The notes beneath the pieces are model-generated. The model was not told the origin of the DNA, ran no database searches, and was given only the letters and a program-made list of their open reading frames with translations. The position numbers were made by a program, and so were the translations under genes. This document shows, in pieces, positions 16,024 to 24,199 of a stretch of DNA of 55,014 nt; within the stretch, counting starts at the first letter, position 1, and the number at the start of each line of letters is the position of its first letter. This DNA comes from CAYMLL01 sp964390645 (GTDB lineage: Bacteria > Planctomycetota > UBA8108), in contig CAYMLL010000014.1 in the NCBI GenBank assembly GCA_964390645.1, forward strand, positions 1-55,014. The letters run 5' to 3'.

Positions 16024-18414
16024 ATGCATCCCGTACGTGAGATGAAGCAGGCTTTCGTCGGGTGTGGGCTGGCGGTTCTCGCCGTCTGCGCCCTCTCCCA
16101 CCAGGCGCTGGGCCAGGGCAGCTGCCCCTGCCCCACGATCAACGGTTTCGGCGACTGCATTCACACTTCGTTGACGGAAGCCGACGGCTACAGCGGCGAA
16201 TTCGCCGGCAGCGCGGTCGTCGCTCCGTTCATCGAGCCGGGCCCGAGCTCCAGGAACTTCCTGTTCATCGCCGACGTCTACTCGGGATTCACTTTCCGCT
16301 ATGACGCCGACGCCCTCGCAAACGGCCCCCTGGGCGCGTTGATCTCGCCGTTCGGCTCACGCCCGACGACGGGCATCGCCTACCACCCGGCGCAGGACGT
16401 CCTGTTCTGGATGATCGACAACTCGCTCGTGCGCACGGAGGTTCAGCGCAGCGGCCGTCCGGAAGTTCACACCTTCGACGGCCTCTTCGAGGTAGCCAGC
16501 GTCGATCTGGCCGCCTACGCCACCGCGCTCTTCGGCGACGGCGAGCGACCGGTCGAGCTCGGCGGACTGACCTACCACCTCGGTCGCGACACCTTGTGGA
16601 CGGTCGATATCGTCAACGACATCTACTTCGAGCTCAATCTCGACGGCAGCCTGTCGCTCGACGACGACGGCAATCCGATCCACTTCGTCAGCCCCGCCCG
16701 GGACCCGCAAGGGGCCGGCGCGTTCGGTAACACGATCGCCTACGCGACGGAGGGCGACGGTGAGTTCTTCGACATCCCGGTCGGCACCATCGCGGAAGGT
16801 CGACCCACACGCGTCCTGCGCGTCGACGCGCCCGCAGACCCGACCGCCGCAGGCTTCCCGATCGGCGGTGACACCGGCGTCGGCTTTCCGATCATCCCCG
16901 CTCTTCTCGCGGCGAGCCGACGCGAGACCGCATTCCCGACCGGCATCGCCCACTACCACGACTCCTGCCTGGCGAACCAGTCGAGCGAGTTCGTGATCGT
17001 CCACGACGTCACCGGCGGCCCCCCCACAATTCTCGAGGTCTCGGCCGACACGCCTACGGTCAGCAACATCGCCGACTTCACGTGCGTCTACGACGGCGGC
17101 GCCGCCGCGAGCCTCAGCTGGAGGAAGACGGACTACGACTCGCTGCAGATCCTGCGACGCAGCCTCTCGGAGCGCGACAGCAACGACCAGGTCGTCTTCG
17201 AGACCACGTTCGCCGATGATCCCGGGTCGCTGATAGACGTCAACTTCCCGGTGCCTCCGGACGGAACATACCAGTACACCGCGCGGAGTCGAAGGGGCGG
17301 TGACCAGTCGACGGACGTTCACTGCGTCACGGTCATCGGACGCGGCTCGCTGGTGGACTCGATCGAGTTCCAGGGCAGTGGCGAGGACGAGACGCGTCGA
17401 TCCGTCCGCCTCGCCGGAGTCGCCACCACCGACGACAACCTGCTCGTCCTCGACGAATCGACCGGCGTCGCGCAGCGCTACGCATTCGACACACTCGAGA
17501 ACCAGGGCGAGATCGTCGGACCGATCGGCGTTCAGGGATCGACGACCGGGCTCGAGATCGACCCGACGACCGGCCGGATCGTCTGGCTGGCCCGCTTCGG
17601 CCCGCACAACGTGCTCCAGACAACGGGGCTCGATGGCACGAACGCCGGCGAGATCGTCAGCGTCCAGGCGCCGTTGAACGTGCTCCGCACCCCGGTCTAT
17701 GGCGATCTCTCGTACGACGCCGGCGCCGAGCAGCTCTGGCTCGTGGACACCGAGAACCACCTCATCCACGCATGCACGCTCGACGGCCGATTCGTCGAAG
17801 GGTCGCGTATCAACGAGCCCGTCGCGGACAGCGTCCTCGGCGGCGGCATCGACATCGTGGCCGCGGATGAAAGCTCGGTGACGATGGATATCACGGTCGG
17901 ACCTGCAAACGAAGGCATCGCGGACTCGATCGTCCGCCTGACCTTTCAGCGCGACTCACTCGCAGACCGAGAGCAGGCCTGGAACGTGCACCTGAGGCGG
18001 GTCATCAACGCCAACCGTCCGGTCGGCATCGCCCGCCATGATAACGCGACAGGCAGCACGGAGTACGTGTCCGCATCGGACACGAACCGTATCTACCGCC
18101 TGTCCATGAACACCGCGCGGATCGACAGCCTGCCGCTGCGACGCGGCGACGCCAACAACGACGGCGACATCAACATCTCCGATCCAAGCTACCTCCTCGC
18201 CGCTCTCTTCCTCGGCCAGACGGTACGTCCCTTCGCATGCCAGGACGCCGCGGACTCGAACGATAGCGGCACGATCGAGATCACCGACGCCATCGTGATT
18301 TTCAACTACCTCTTCCGCGCAGACGCCGCCCCGGCGGCGCCGTCGCCAGGTTGCGGTTTCGACGCCACGTCGTCGGAGCTGGAGTGCGACGCCTCCTTCT
18401 GCGTCGGGGGGTAG
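16024..18414 (+). CDS. Large secreted beta-propeller-like protein with dockerin-like C-terminus
   Basis: The ATG at 16024 has GGAGGAA 4 nt upstream and starts a good signal peptide (hydrophobic AFVGCGLAVLAVCALSHQALG); the product is 796 residues. Repeated blade-like segments (TGIAYHPAQDVLFWMIDN, GGLTYHLGRDTLWTVD, TGLEIDPTTGRIVWLARFG, GDLSYDAGAEQLWLVD) suggest one or two beta-propellers. An Fn3-like module (ADFTCVYDGGAAASLSWRK) sits in the middle, similar to that in the protein at 11940. The C-terminus has the dockerin pair RGDANNDGDINISDP / DAADSNDSGTIEITDA and the tail FDATSSELEC. It is probably extracellular; ligand or enzyme activity is unknown. Confidence 0.8.
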   Translation: MHPVREMKQAFVGCGLAVLAVCALSHQALGQGSCPCPTINGFGDCIHTSLTEADGYSGEFAGSAVVAPFIEPGPSSRNFLFIADVYSGFTFRYDADALANGPLGALISPFGSRPTTGIAYHPAQDVLFWMIDNSLVRTEVQRSGRPEVHTFDGLFEVASVDLAAYATALFGDGERPVELGGLTYHLGRDTLWTVDIVNDIYFELNLDGSLSLDDDGNPIHFVSPARDPQGAGAFGNTIAYATEGDGEFFDIPVGTIAEGRPTRVLRVDAPADPTAAGFPIGGDTGVGFPIIPALLAASRRETAFPTGIAHYHDSCLANQSSEFVIVHDVTGGPPTILEVSADTPTVSNIADFTCVYDGGAAASLSWRKTDYDSLQILRRSLSERDSNDQVVFETTFADDPGSLIDVNFPVPPDGTYQYTARSRRGGDQSTDVHCVTVIGRGSLVDSIEFQGSGEDETRRSVRLAGVATTDDNLLVLDESTGVAQRYAFDTLENQGEIVGPIGVQGSTTGLEIDPTTGRIVWLARFGPHNVLQTTGLDGTNAGEIVSVQAPLNVLRTPVYGDLSYDAGAEQLWLVDTENHLIHACTLDGRFVEGSRINEPVADSVLGGGIDIVAADESSVTMDITVGPANEGIADSIVRLTFQRDSLADREQAWNVHLRRVINANRPVGIARHDNATGSTEYVSASDTNRIYRLSMNTARIDSLPLRRGDANNDGDINISDPSYLLAALFLGQTVRPFACQDAADSNDSGTIEITDAIVIFNYLFRADAAPAAPSPGCGFDATSSELECDASFCVGG

Positions 18415-18549
18415 CCTCGCGAGACCCCAGTGCGTTGAAGAAGGTCGTCAACGCGAGGAGTATCTTCCAGAGGCCGACGGGAAGCCTGCCCGCGACTCGT
18501 GGATGGTCCGTCCTTCGCGTCTCTCCGCATGGCGCGTACAATGCACTCC

Positions 18550-20247
18550 ATGAAGACTCTCCGAGCTCTCGCCGCCCTGACGTGCCTGTCGATCGTACCT
18601 CTCTGCGCAGCCGAGCCCCCCAACGTCGTCCTGGTGATGACCGACGACCAGGGCTACGGCGATCTCGGCTGCCACGGCAATCCCGTGGTCAAGACACCGA
18701 ACCTCGACGCTCTCCACGCGGAGAGCATCCGGTTGACGAACTTCCACGTCGACCCGACCTGCTCGCCGACGCGCGCCGCGCTGATGACCGGGCGTTACTC
18801 ACCGCGTACGGGGGTCTGGCACACGATCATGGGCCGCTCTTTGCTGCGACGCGATGAGGTCACGATCGCGGATATATTCTCGAAAGCCGGCTATCGTACC
18901 GGGATCTTCGGCAAGTGGCACCTCGGCGACAACTACCCCTTCCGCCCGCAGCACCGCGGCTTCGGCACATCGCTCGTACACGGCGGCGGCGGCATCGGCC
19001 AAACGCCCGATCAGTGGAAGAACGACTACTTCGACGACGTCTTCCTCGCGAACGGCAAGCCGGTGAAAACCGAAGGCTACTGCACCAAGGTCTTCTTCGA
19101 CCACGCGATCGCGTTCATCGAGAAGAGCGAGGGAAAACCGTTTCTCTGCTACATCCCGACCAACGTCGCCCACGGCCCGTATCTGGTCGCCGACAAGTAC
19201 AGCAAGCCGTACCGCGAAGCAGGCGTGAAGGGCAATACCGCGAAGTTCTACGGTATGATCACGGAACTCGACGAGAACGTCGGCCGCCTGCTCAGGAAGC
19301 TGAAGGCTCTCGGAATCGAACGCGAGACGATCGTCATCTTCATGACCGACAACGGCACGGCAGCAGGCCACTTCAGTGCCGGCATGCGCGGCAGGAAGGG
19401 ATCGGAGTTCGACGGCGGCCACCGCGTGCCGTTCTTCATCCGCTGGCCGGGCAGGCTCGAGGGGGGACGCGATATCGACCGGCTAACCGCTCACATCGAC
19501 GTGCTGCCGACTCTGGTCGATCTCTGCGGCATCCAGAGGCCGAGACCGGGGCAGCGACAGGGCACGGTCGACGGCGCGACGCTGCGGCCACTGCTGGAAG
19601 GAAACGACACCGCGATCCGTGACTGGCCCGCTCGCACGCTCTTCGTGCAATCGCACCGCATCGAGCATCCGGAGCCGTGGCGCAAGTCCGCGGTGATGAC
19701 CCGCCGCTGGCGCCTGGTCAACGGCAAGCACCTCTTCGACATGCAGGCCGACCCCGGCCAGAAAAGAGACGTCGCGAAGGAAACACCCGACGTCGTTCTC
19801 GACCTTCGCAGCCGCTACGAGGCCTGGTACGGCAGCTGCGACGAGAAGTTCGACACCTACTGCGAAATCGTCCTCGGCTCGCCCAGGGAGAACCCGACGA
19901 CGCTCACCTGCCACGACTGGCACTCGGGCAACGTCCCGTGGCACCAGCGAGCGGTCAGCAAGACCCCGGCAGCGAACGGATTCTGGGCCGTCGAGGTCGA
20001 GGTCCCCGGCATCTTCGAGGTGACTCTGCGCACCCGGCCGGCCGGAGATGACAGCTACGCGCTGCGGGCGGGCAAGGCGCGTATCAAGGTCGGCGACGTC
20101 GAGCGCGAAACGAAGCTCACGCCCGGAAGCTCGGCGACCCGCCTCGAGATCACGCTGCCCGCGGGCAAGAGTCGGCTCCAGACATGGATCGAGGAGGACG
20201 GACGTCCCCCGCGCGGAGCGTTCTTCGTCACCTTCCGCAGGCGCTAG
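18550..20247 (+). CDS. Secreted type I sulfatase
   Basis: This is a sulfatase/alkaline-phosphatase superfamily hydrolase that removes sulfate esters after its Cys is converted to formylglycine. The signature CSPTR (Cys at about residue 71) starts the stretch continuing SPTRAALMTGRYSPRTG. Metal ligands include the TDDQGYGD motif near residue 31 and FMTDNGTA later; KWHLGDN is also present. I choose the ATG at 18550, which begins a clean signal peptide (MKTLRALAALTCLSIVPLCAA); an ATG at 18541 is possible. The product is 565 residues, with a C-terminal extension after the catalytic domain that looks like a small beta domain. The substrate cannot be told from sequence. Confidence 0.9.
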   Translation: MKTLRALAALTCLSIVPLCAAEPPNVVLVMTDDQGYGDLGCHGNPVVKTPNLDALHAESIRLTNFHVDPTCSPTRAALMTGRYSPRTGVWHTIMGRSLLRRDEVTIADIFSKAGYRTGIFGKWHLGDNYPFRPQHRGFGTSLVHGGGGIGQTPDQWKNDYFDDVFLANGKPVKTEGYCTKVFFDHAIAFIEKSEGKPFLCYIPTNVAHGPYLVADKYSKPYREAGVKGNTAKFYGMITELDENVGRLLRKLKALGIERETIVIFMTDNGTAAGHFSAGMRGRKGSEFDGGHRVPFFIRWPGRLEGGRDIDRLTAHIDVLPTLVDLCGIQRPRPGQRQGTVDGATLRPLLEGNDTAIRDWPARTLFVQSHRIEHPEPWRKSAVMTRRWRLVNGKHLFDMQADPGQKRDVAKETPDVVLDLRSRYEAWYGSCDEKFDTYCEIVLGSPRENPTTLTCHDWHSGNVPWHQRAVSKTPAANGFWAVEVEVPGIFEVTLRTRPAGDDSYALRAGKARIKVGDVERETKLTPGSSATRLEITLPAGKSRLQTWIEEDGRPPRGAFFVTFRRR

Positions 20248-20255
20248 CCCGCATG

Positions 20256-20287
20256 TCTCACCGCTTCCTGCCGCGAAATCGGTGAGA
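20256..20287. terminator. Possible hairpin terminator after the sulfatase
   Basis: TCTCACCG and CGGTGAGA form a perfect 8-bp stem around a 16-nt loop just downstream of the sulfatase stop in a convergent intergenic region. There is no clear T run, so it may be factor-dependent or only a structured 3' end. Confidence 0.3.
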
Positions 20288-20300
20288 AACCCGGGCTGGC

Positions 20301-20440
20301 CTCGAGTTTCGCCGTCGAGCGTCGAGCCTGGGAGCTTATCGACACCCTCCCGAGGCAGGCAGGTGCGCAGAAGGTCGTAAGCGATCCCCGGCGGGGTCGA
20401 TCGAGGCAGACCAGGACGGCGGAGGCTGGCGAAACTCGAG
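20301..20440. repeat. Long-range inverted repeat between convergent genes
   Basis: CTCGAGTTTCGCC at 20301-20313 is perfectly complementary to GGCGAAACTCGAG at 20428-20440. The arms are 114 bp apart and occupy most of the gap between the sulfatase and the gspM-like gene. The enclosed DNA has a further GATCCCC/GGGGTC stem. Confidence 0.5.
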
Positions 20441-20481
20441 CTGTCCACGCGGGATACCGGCGGAAAGCTACGCGAGAGATC

Positions 20482-21021
20482 TCATGCCTTCGACTTGAAC
20501 TCGACGATCTGCACCGTCGCGCTCCAGGCGTCCTCGGCCGTGGCGCTGCGGCTTCTGCTCGCCCGTTTCAGGTTGAAGCTCTCGATGCGCACCGTCTTCT
20601 TCGCGTGGCGCACACGCGCGATGAACTCGACGATGTCGCGCATCGGAGCGGCCTCGAGCTTCAGCGTCTGGCTCTCCTCGACGATCTGGCCCGAGGTCTT
20701 CGGACGTCCCGGCGTGCGGCTCGAGAACGAGAGCCTCTTGAGCTGTCTCTCCTCGTCGATGATCTGGGCGAGCGACTCCTGGTTCGTGTCCTCCTGCTCC
20801 TTGTGGTTGGCGCGCAGGTCCACCATATCCGCCGACTCCAGAAGCTCGACGAGCTTCTCGTAGTCGCGTCTCTCGATGTCGACCTTCCGGACGACCTCAG
20901 GAATCATCCAGAATTTCAGGCCGACGTAGAGCAGGCAAAACCCGCCGCCGGTCATCGCCAGCGTCAGGATGACGATCTGCAGGAGCTCGCTGGGAGAGTC
21001 GCTGTTCTTTCCGCGCGTCAT
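20482..21021 (-). CDS. GspM/PilO-like inner-membrane protein
   Basis: The 179-residue protein has one N-terminal membrane span (about 13-40), a charged coiled-coil region (VRKVDIERRDYEKLVELLESADMV) and a C-terminal domain with a ferredoxin-like pattern (APMRDIVEFIARVRHAKKTVRIESFNL). This layout and its place directly after the GspL-like gene (12-bp gap) match GspM or PilO, which pair with GspL/PilN in the inner-membrane platform of secretion and pilus machines. Sequence similarity to known GspM is weak by eye. It is the last gene of the minus-strand block. Confidence 0.6.
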   Translation of the reverse strand: MTRGKNSDSPSELLQIVILTLAMTGGGFCLLYVGLKFWMIPEVVRKVDIERRDYEKLVELLESADMVDLRANHKEQEDTNQESLAQIIDEERQLKRLSFSSRTPGRPKTSGQIVEESQTLKLEAAPMRDIVEFIARVRHAKKTVRIESFNLKRASRSRSATAEDAWSATVQIVEFKSKA

Positions 21022-21033
21022 CAGGAGCTCCAG

Positions 21034-22980
21034 TCAGTACTTCTCGATCTTCTCGGGCTTCATGGTCAGCTTCATGGTGACCTTGAACGCTTCGCCCTGC
21101 CTCTTCTGCTGCGGCGCCGCGGTGAAGAGGCTCTTCGCGGAGGTGCGGAATGCGTTCTCGACCTTGGTGTAGGCCTCGGGATCGTCGGTCTCGAACGAGA
21201 CGTTCGCATCCGCGACCGAATCCGGCCGCTTCGGCCGCTTCGAGCTCGAACCCTTCCTCGAGCTCGAACGCGGAGCCGACTTGATCTTGTACTTGAAGTC
21301 GATCGAGTCGAGCTTGAAGTGCGACAGCCCGGCGTCCTTCATGACATCGGCGAGGCTACGAATCGCGTCGGAGAACTCGACAAAACGCGGAATATCGCCG
21401 GCGCCGTAGCCGAGCCACTCCTTCTTGATATCGTTCGCCTCCGCCAGAGGCTTGCTGCGCGTCGGGGCTGCGCCGAAGAAGGCCTCGAATACCTGCCGGT
21501 TCTCCGCCTTCAGGCCATCGTAGCGCTTGCTCTGCGCCTTCCAGTCGTGGAAGGCCCAGAACGTCGCCTGCAGGAAGACGAGGAAGAGCAGGCTCGCCGC
21601 GACGGCGAGAGGCACCTTCACGCGCTCGAACTTGTGCTCGTAGCGGTAGGGGCCCTTGCGGAAGTCGACCTGAAGACGATCCTGGCCGATCGCCTTCAGC
21701 CCGAGCCCCACCGCAACCGCACCCTGCGAGCCGAGCCGCCTCGCCGAAACGCCAAGGGTCGGCTCCACCCCCAGGTGATCGCCGAAGTCGAGCGCGACGG
21801 TCTCGACATCGAACTCCTCGCCAAAGAAGCGGCGCGCCTCGTCACGATCGCTCATACCGCCCGTCAGACAGATCAGCTCGATCGGCGAGTCCATGCGCAT
21901 ACCGGCGAGGCTCCGCTGGATCTCGACGCCGATACGCTCGAGGTACTCCTGGTAGTCGAACTCCCGATCCTGGGTGTGCTGCCCCGGAAACCTGGACCGG
22001 TAGTCCGCGGCGGCAGAACCCGATGACCCCTCGCGCGACCCGGAGGGGTCCTCGCTGGTCGCGCTTGCAAGACCGACGCCGTCTTGATCTTCCTGCGCAG
22101 TCTGACGCACGCGTTCGAACTCGTCGTCCGGCAGGATGGCAATCGGGGCGCCGTCCTCGGACTCCGGAACGGGGTCGAGAAGACGCAGCGCGCTCTCGAT
22201 CTCGGCGAAGCGGCTCTCGAGCGAGAAGTCGCCGAGCCCGGGAGGCATCTCTCCGTCGACGATGTCGACCTGCACCTCGAGGCCATCCGAGCCCACCGTG
22301 GCCGGCTCGGTGATCCTCTTCGGCTGGCTGGCAACGAAGGTCTCCAAACGCAGTGAACGGATCTTGCGCAGCTCCCCCTTCTCCACGAGGAGGATCTTCG
22401 TCGAAGTGGTCCCCATGTCGACGACGAGGGAGGTGCGCGTCGGATCGAACATCGGAGACACCGCAAACGCATTGAACAGCGCGCACGCGTCCATGTCGAC
22501 GGAGACGGGGTCGAAGCCCGCCGTCTTGCAGTCGTCGAGTCGCGACGCGATGAGATCATTGCGCAGAGCGGCAACGATCAGGCGGCTCTGGTCCTCGATC
22601 TCCTCGATCTTGACGTACTCGAGCTGAGCGTCCTCGAGGTCGAATCCCGTAAAGTGGTTCTCCGCCTCGAAGAAGACGGTCTTGCGGATCTGCTCGTCCT
22701 TGGTGAACGGAACGTTGATTTCGCGGATGACGCAATCCTTGGCATCGACGCCCGTTACGATGTCGGCGTCCGCGAGCTTGCGATCCGCGATGACCTTGGC
22801 AAGCAGCTCCTCTCGACTCAGCGGAGCGACATACTCGCCGTCCTCGCTGTAGTCTCCCGACCGGAGCTCCTCGATCTCCTCCGTGAAGTAGTCCACGAGA
22901 CGGAAGTTCTTCACGTTCCCCGAGAAGACAGCCCCGGTCAGGGTCTTGGTGCCGATATCCAGTCCTACTACGAGCGCCAT
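21034..22980 (-). CDS. GspL-like platform protein (PilM-type actin fold fused to PilN-type domain)
   Basis: This is a 648-residue protein. Residues 1-430 are a PilM/GspL actin-like ATPase fold: LVVGLDIGTKTLTGAVF (phosphate 1), SLVVDMGTTSTKILLVEKG (phosphate 2) and LICLTGGMSDRDEA (adenosine). A low-complexity acidic stretch interrupts the fold near residues 300-340. One membrane span follows (about 465-485, VPLAVAASLLFLVFLQATFWAF), then a PilN-like periplasmic part with a Ser/Lys/Arg-rich insertion. GspL usually lacks such a complete actin motif set, so PilM plus PilN in one chain is the better description. It would connect a cytoplasmic ATPase to the pseudopilus platform. Confidence 0.78.
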   Translation of the reverse strand: MALVVGLDIGTKTLTGAVFSGNVKNFRLVDYFTEEIEELRSGDYSEDGEYVAPLSREELLAKVIADRKLADADIVTGVDAKDCVIREINVPFTKDEQIRKTVFFEAENHFTGFDLEDAQLEYVKIEEIEDQSRLIVAALRNDLIASRLDDCKTAGFDPVSVDMDACALFNAFAVSPMFDPTRTSLVVDMGTTSTKILLVEKGELRKIRSLRLETFVASQPKRITEPATVGSDGLEVQVDIVDGEMPPGLGDFSLESRFAEIESALRLLDPVPESEDGAPIAILPDDEFERVRQTAQEDQDGVGLASATSEDPSGSREGSSGSAAADYRSRFPGQHTQDREFDYQEYLERIGVEIQRSLAGMRMDSPIELICLTGGMSDRDEARRFFGEEFDVETVALDFGDHLGVEPTLGVSARRLGSQGAVAVGLGLKAIGQDRLQVDFRKGPYRYEHKFERVKVPLAVAASLLFLVFLQATFWAFHDWKAQSKRYDGLKAENRQVFEAFFGAAPTRSKPLAEANDIKKEWLGYGAGDIPRFVEFSDAIRSLADVMKDAGLSHFKLDSIDFKYKIKSAPRSSSRKGSSSKRPKRPDSVADANVSFETDDPEAYTKVENAFRTSAKSLFTAAPQQKRQGEAFKVTMKLTMKPEKIEKY

Positions 22981-23042
22981 GGTGCTTACTTATCGGCGTC
23001 CCCGGCTGACAGCTCGATAGAATCTCGGGAGAGGAAGATGGC

Positions 23043-24197
23043 TCATTTGCGCGGACTGCCCTTCAAGGCCCTGTTGAGCTTGCGCAGCTCTTCCTTGTCC
23101 TTCGCGCTCGCCTTGTCACTGTTGAGCGCATCCTTCACCGCGCTGCCGAGGTCCTGCATCTGTTCGGCCTTGCTCTTGGGCTTCGACTTCGTCGGCGGAG
23201 GCGGAGCTTTCCCGGAAGAAGCCGTCTTCGCCGCGGAGGTCCTCCGGGAGCTGAACTTCGATCGAGTCGCCTTCGACGCGCTCTTGCCACGACGTTCAGC
23301 GAGATCAACCGCCTTGATGTATCCGTCCTCGCCGAGGGTCTTGCCCTTCTTGATCTCCTCGTACTCCTGATCGCGCAGATCCTCGTAGTTGGCGGGAACG
23401 ACCTCGAAGTGCTTCTTCTCCTTCTTCTCCCCCTCGCCGTCCTCCTCGCTATCCTCCTCGGGGCGTGGTCCGAGTGTCCCGTCTTCCCTTCCCTTCTCGC
23501 GCCACCAGCTGTCCATGGTAAACGGCAACGCGTACATCTTCTTCGGATCGTCGATCCAGTAGACGAGCCTGTCGATGTCAACACTGTCGATCCAGAAGTC
23601 GAGGTCCTTCTCCTCGTCGATGAAGTGACGGTCGGAGACGTTGATCAGCAAGGTCTCCGCCGGTGCCCGCGAGCGACTCTTCGACGTGGTCCTGCGCGAG
23701 CTCTGCGAGTACCTGCTCCTGTAGCGGCTCGAGCTGGTCGTTGTCTCCCCGGGTTTCTTCGCGATGGTGACGCGGCTGAGCTTCGGGTTCTCCGGAAAGA
23801 TAATCGCCTGCACATACTCCCAGTTGTCCCGCGCCAGCGGCCCACCCTCCACCGGCCCCTCGTCTTCAGGGTCCGGATCATCCACGGTGTCCGAGATCGT
23901 CGGGTCCACCGGCGGCGGCGGCGGCAGCGGTTTCACAGGCTGCAGGTAGAGACCGACGACGCGCACCTGCGAGCCAGGATCCTCCTTCACACGCCCTCCC
24001 TGGCCTTCCCTGTACTGGAAGCTCTTCGGATCGCGCAGCTGCACGACCTCGGTCACGGACTCGCCAGAAAGGAAAGGCACCCATTCGGCGACCTTCTCGG
24101 GCGCCATGCCGTAACCGTAGTGGATCGCGAAACCGAGTGCGAACACCAGGTTCAGAACGATCATCGCGATGCGGAGGTTCTTTACCGAAATCTTCAT
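23043..24197 (-). CDS. Bitopic membrane protein in the secretion block, possibly GspC-like
   Basis: The 384-residue protein has one N-terminal span (about 9-29), a short domain with LRDPKSFQY and VRVVGLYLQ, a polyproline segment (PLPPPPPVDP), a Ser/Arg-rich stretch, an acidic stretch and a Lys/Ser-rich C-terminus. GspC in type II secretion is also bitopic with a homology region after the span, and the genomic place between the GspK- and GspL-like genes fits, but I see no diagnostic motif. The tail ending EELRKLNRALKGSPRK is strongly basic. It starts 2 bp after the gspK-like stop, so it is co-transcribed with it. The function is inferred from context only. Confidence 0.55.
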   Translation of the reverse strand: MKISVKNLRIAMIVLNLVFALGFAIHYGYGMAPEKVAEWVPFLSGESVTEVVQLRDPKSFQYREGQGGRVKEDPGSQVRVVGLYLQPVKPLPPPPPVDPTISDTVDDPDPEDEGPVEGGPLARDNWEYVQAIIFPENPKLSRVTIAKKPGETTTSSSRYRSRYSQSSRRTTSKSRSRAPAETLLINVSDRHFIDEEKDLDFWIDSVDIDRLVYWIDDPKKMYALPFTMDSWWREKGREDGTLGPRPEEDSEEDGEGEKKEKKHFEVVPANYEDLRDQEYEEIKKGKTLGEDGYIKAVDLAERRGKSASKATRSKFSSRRTSAAKTASSGKAPPPPTKSKPKSKAEQMQDLGSAVKDALNSDKASAKDKEELRKLNRALKGSPRK

Positions 24198-24199
24198 GC

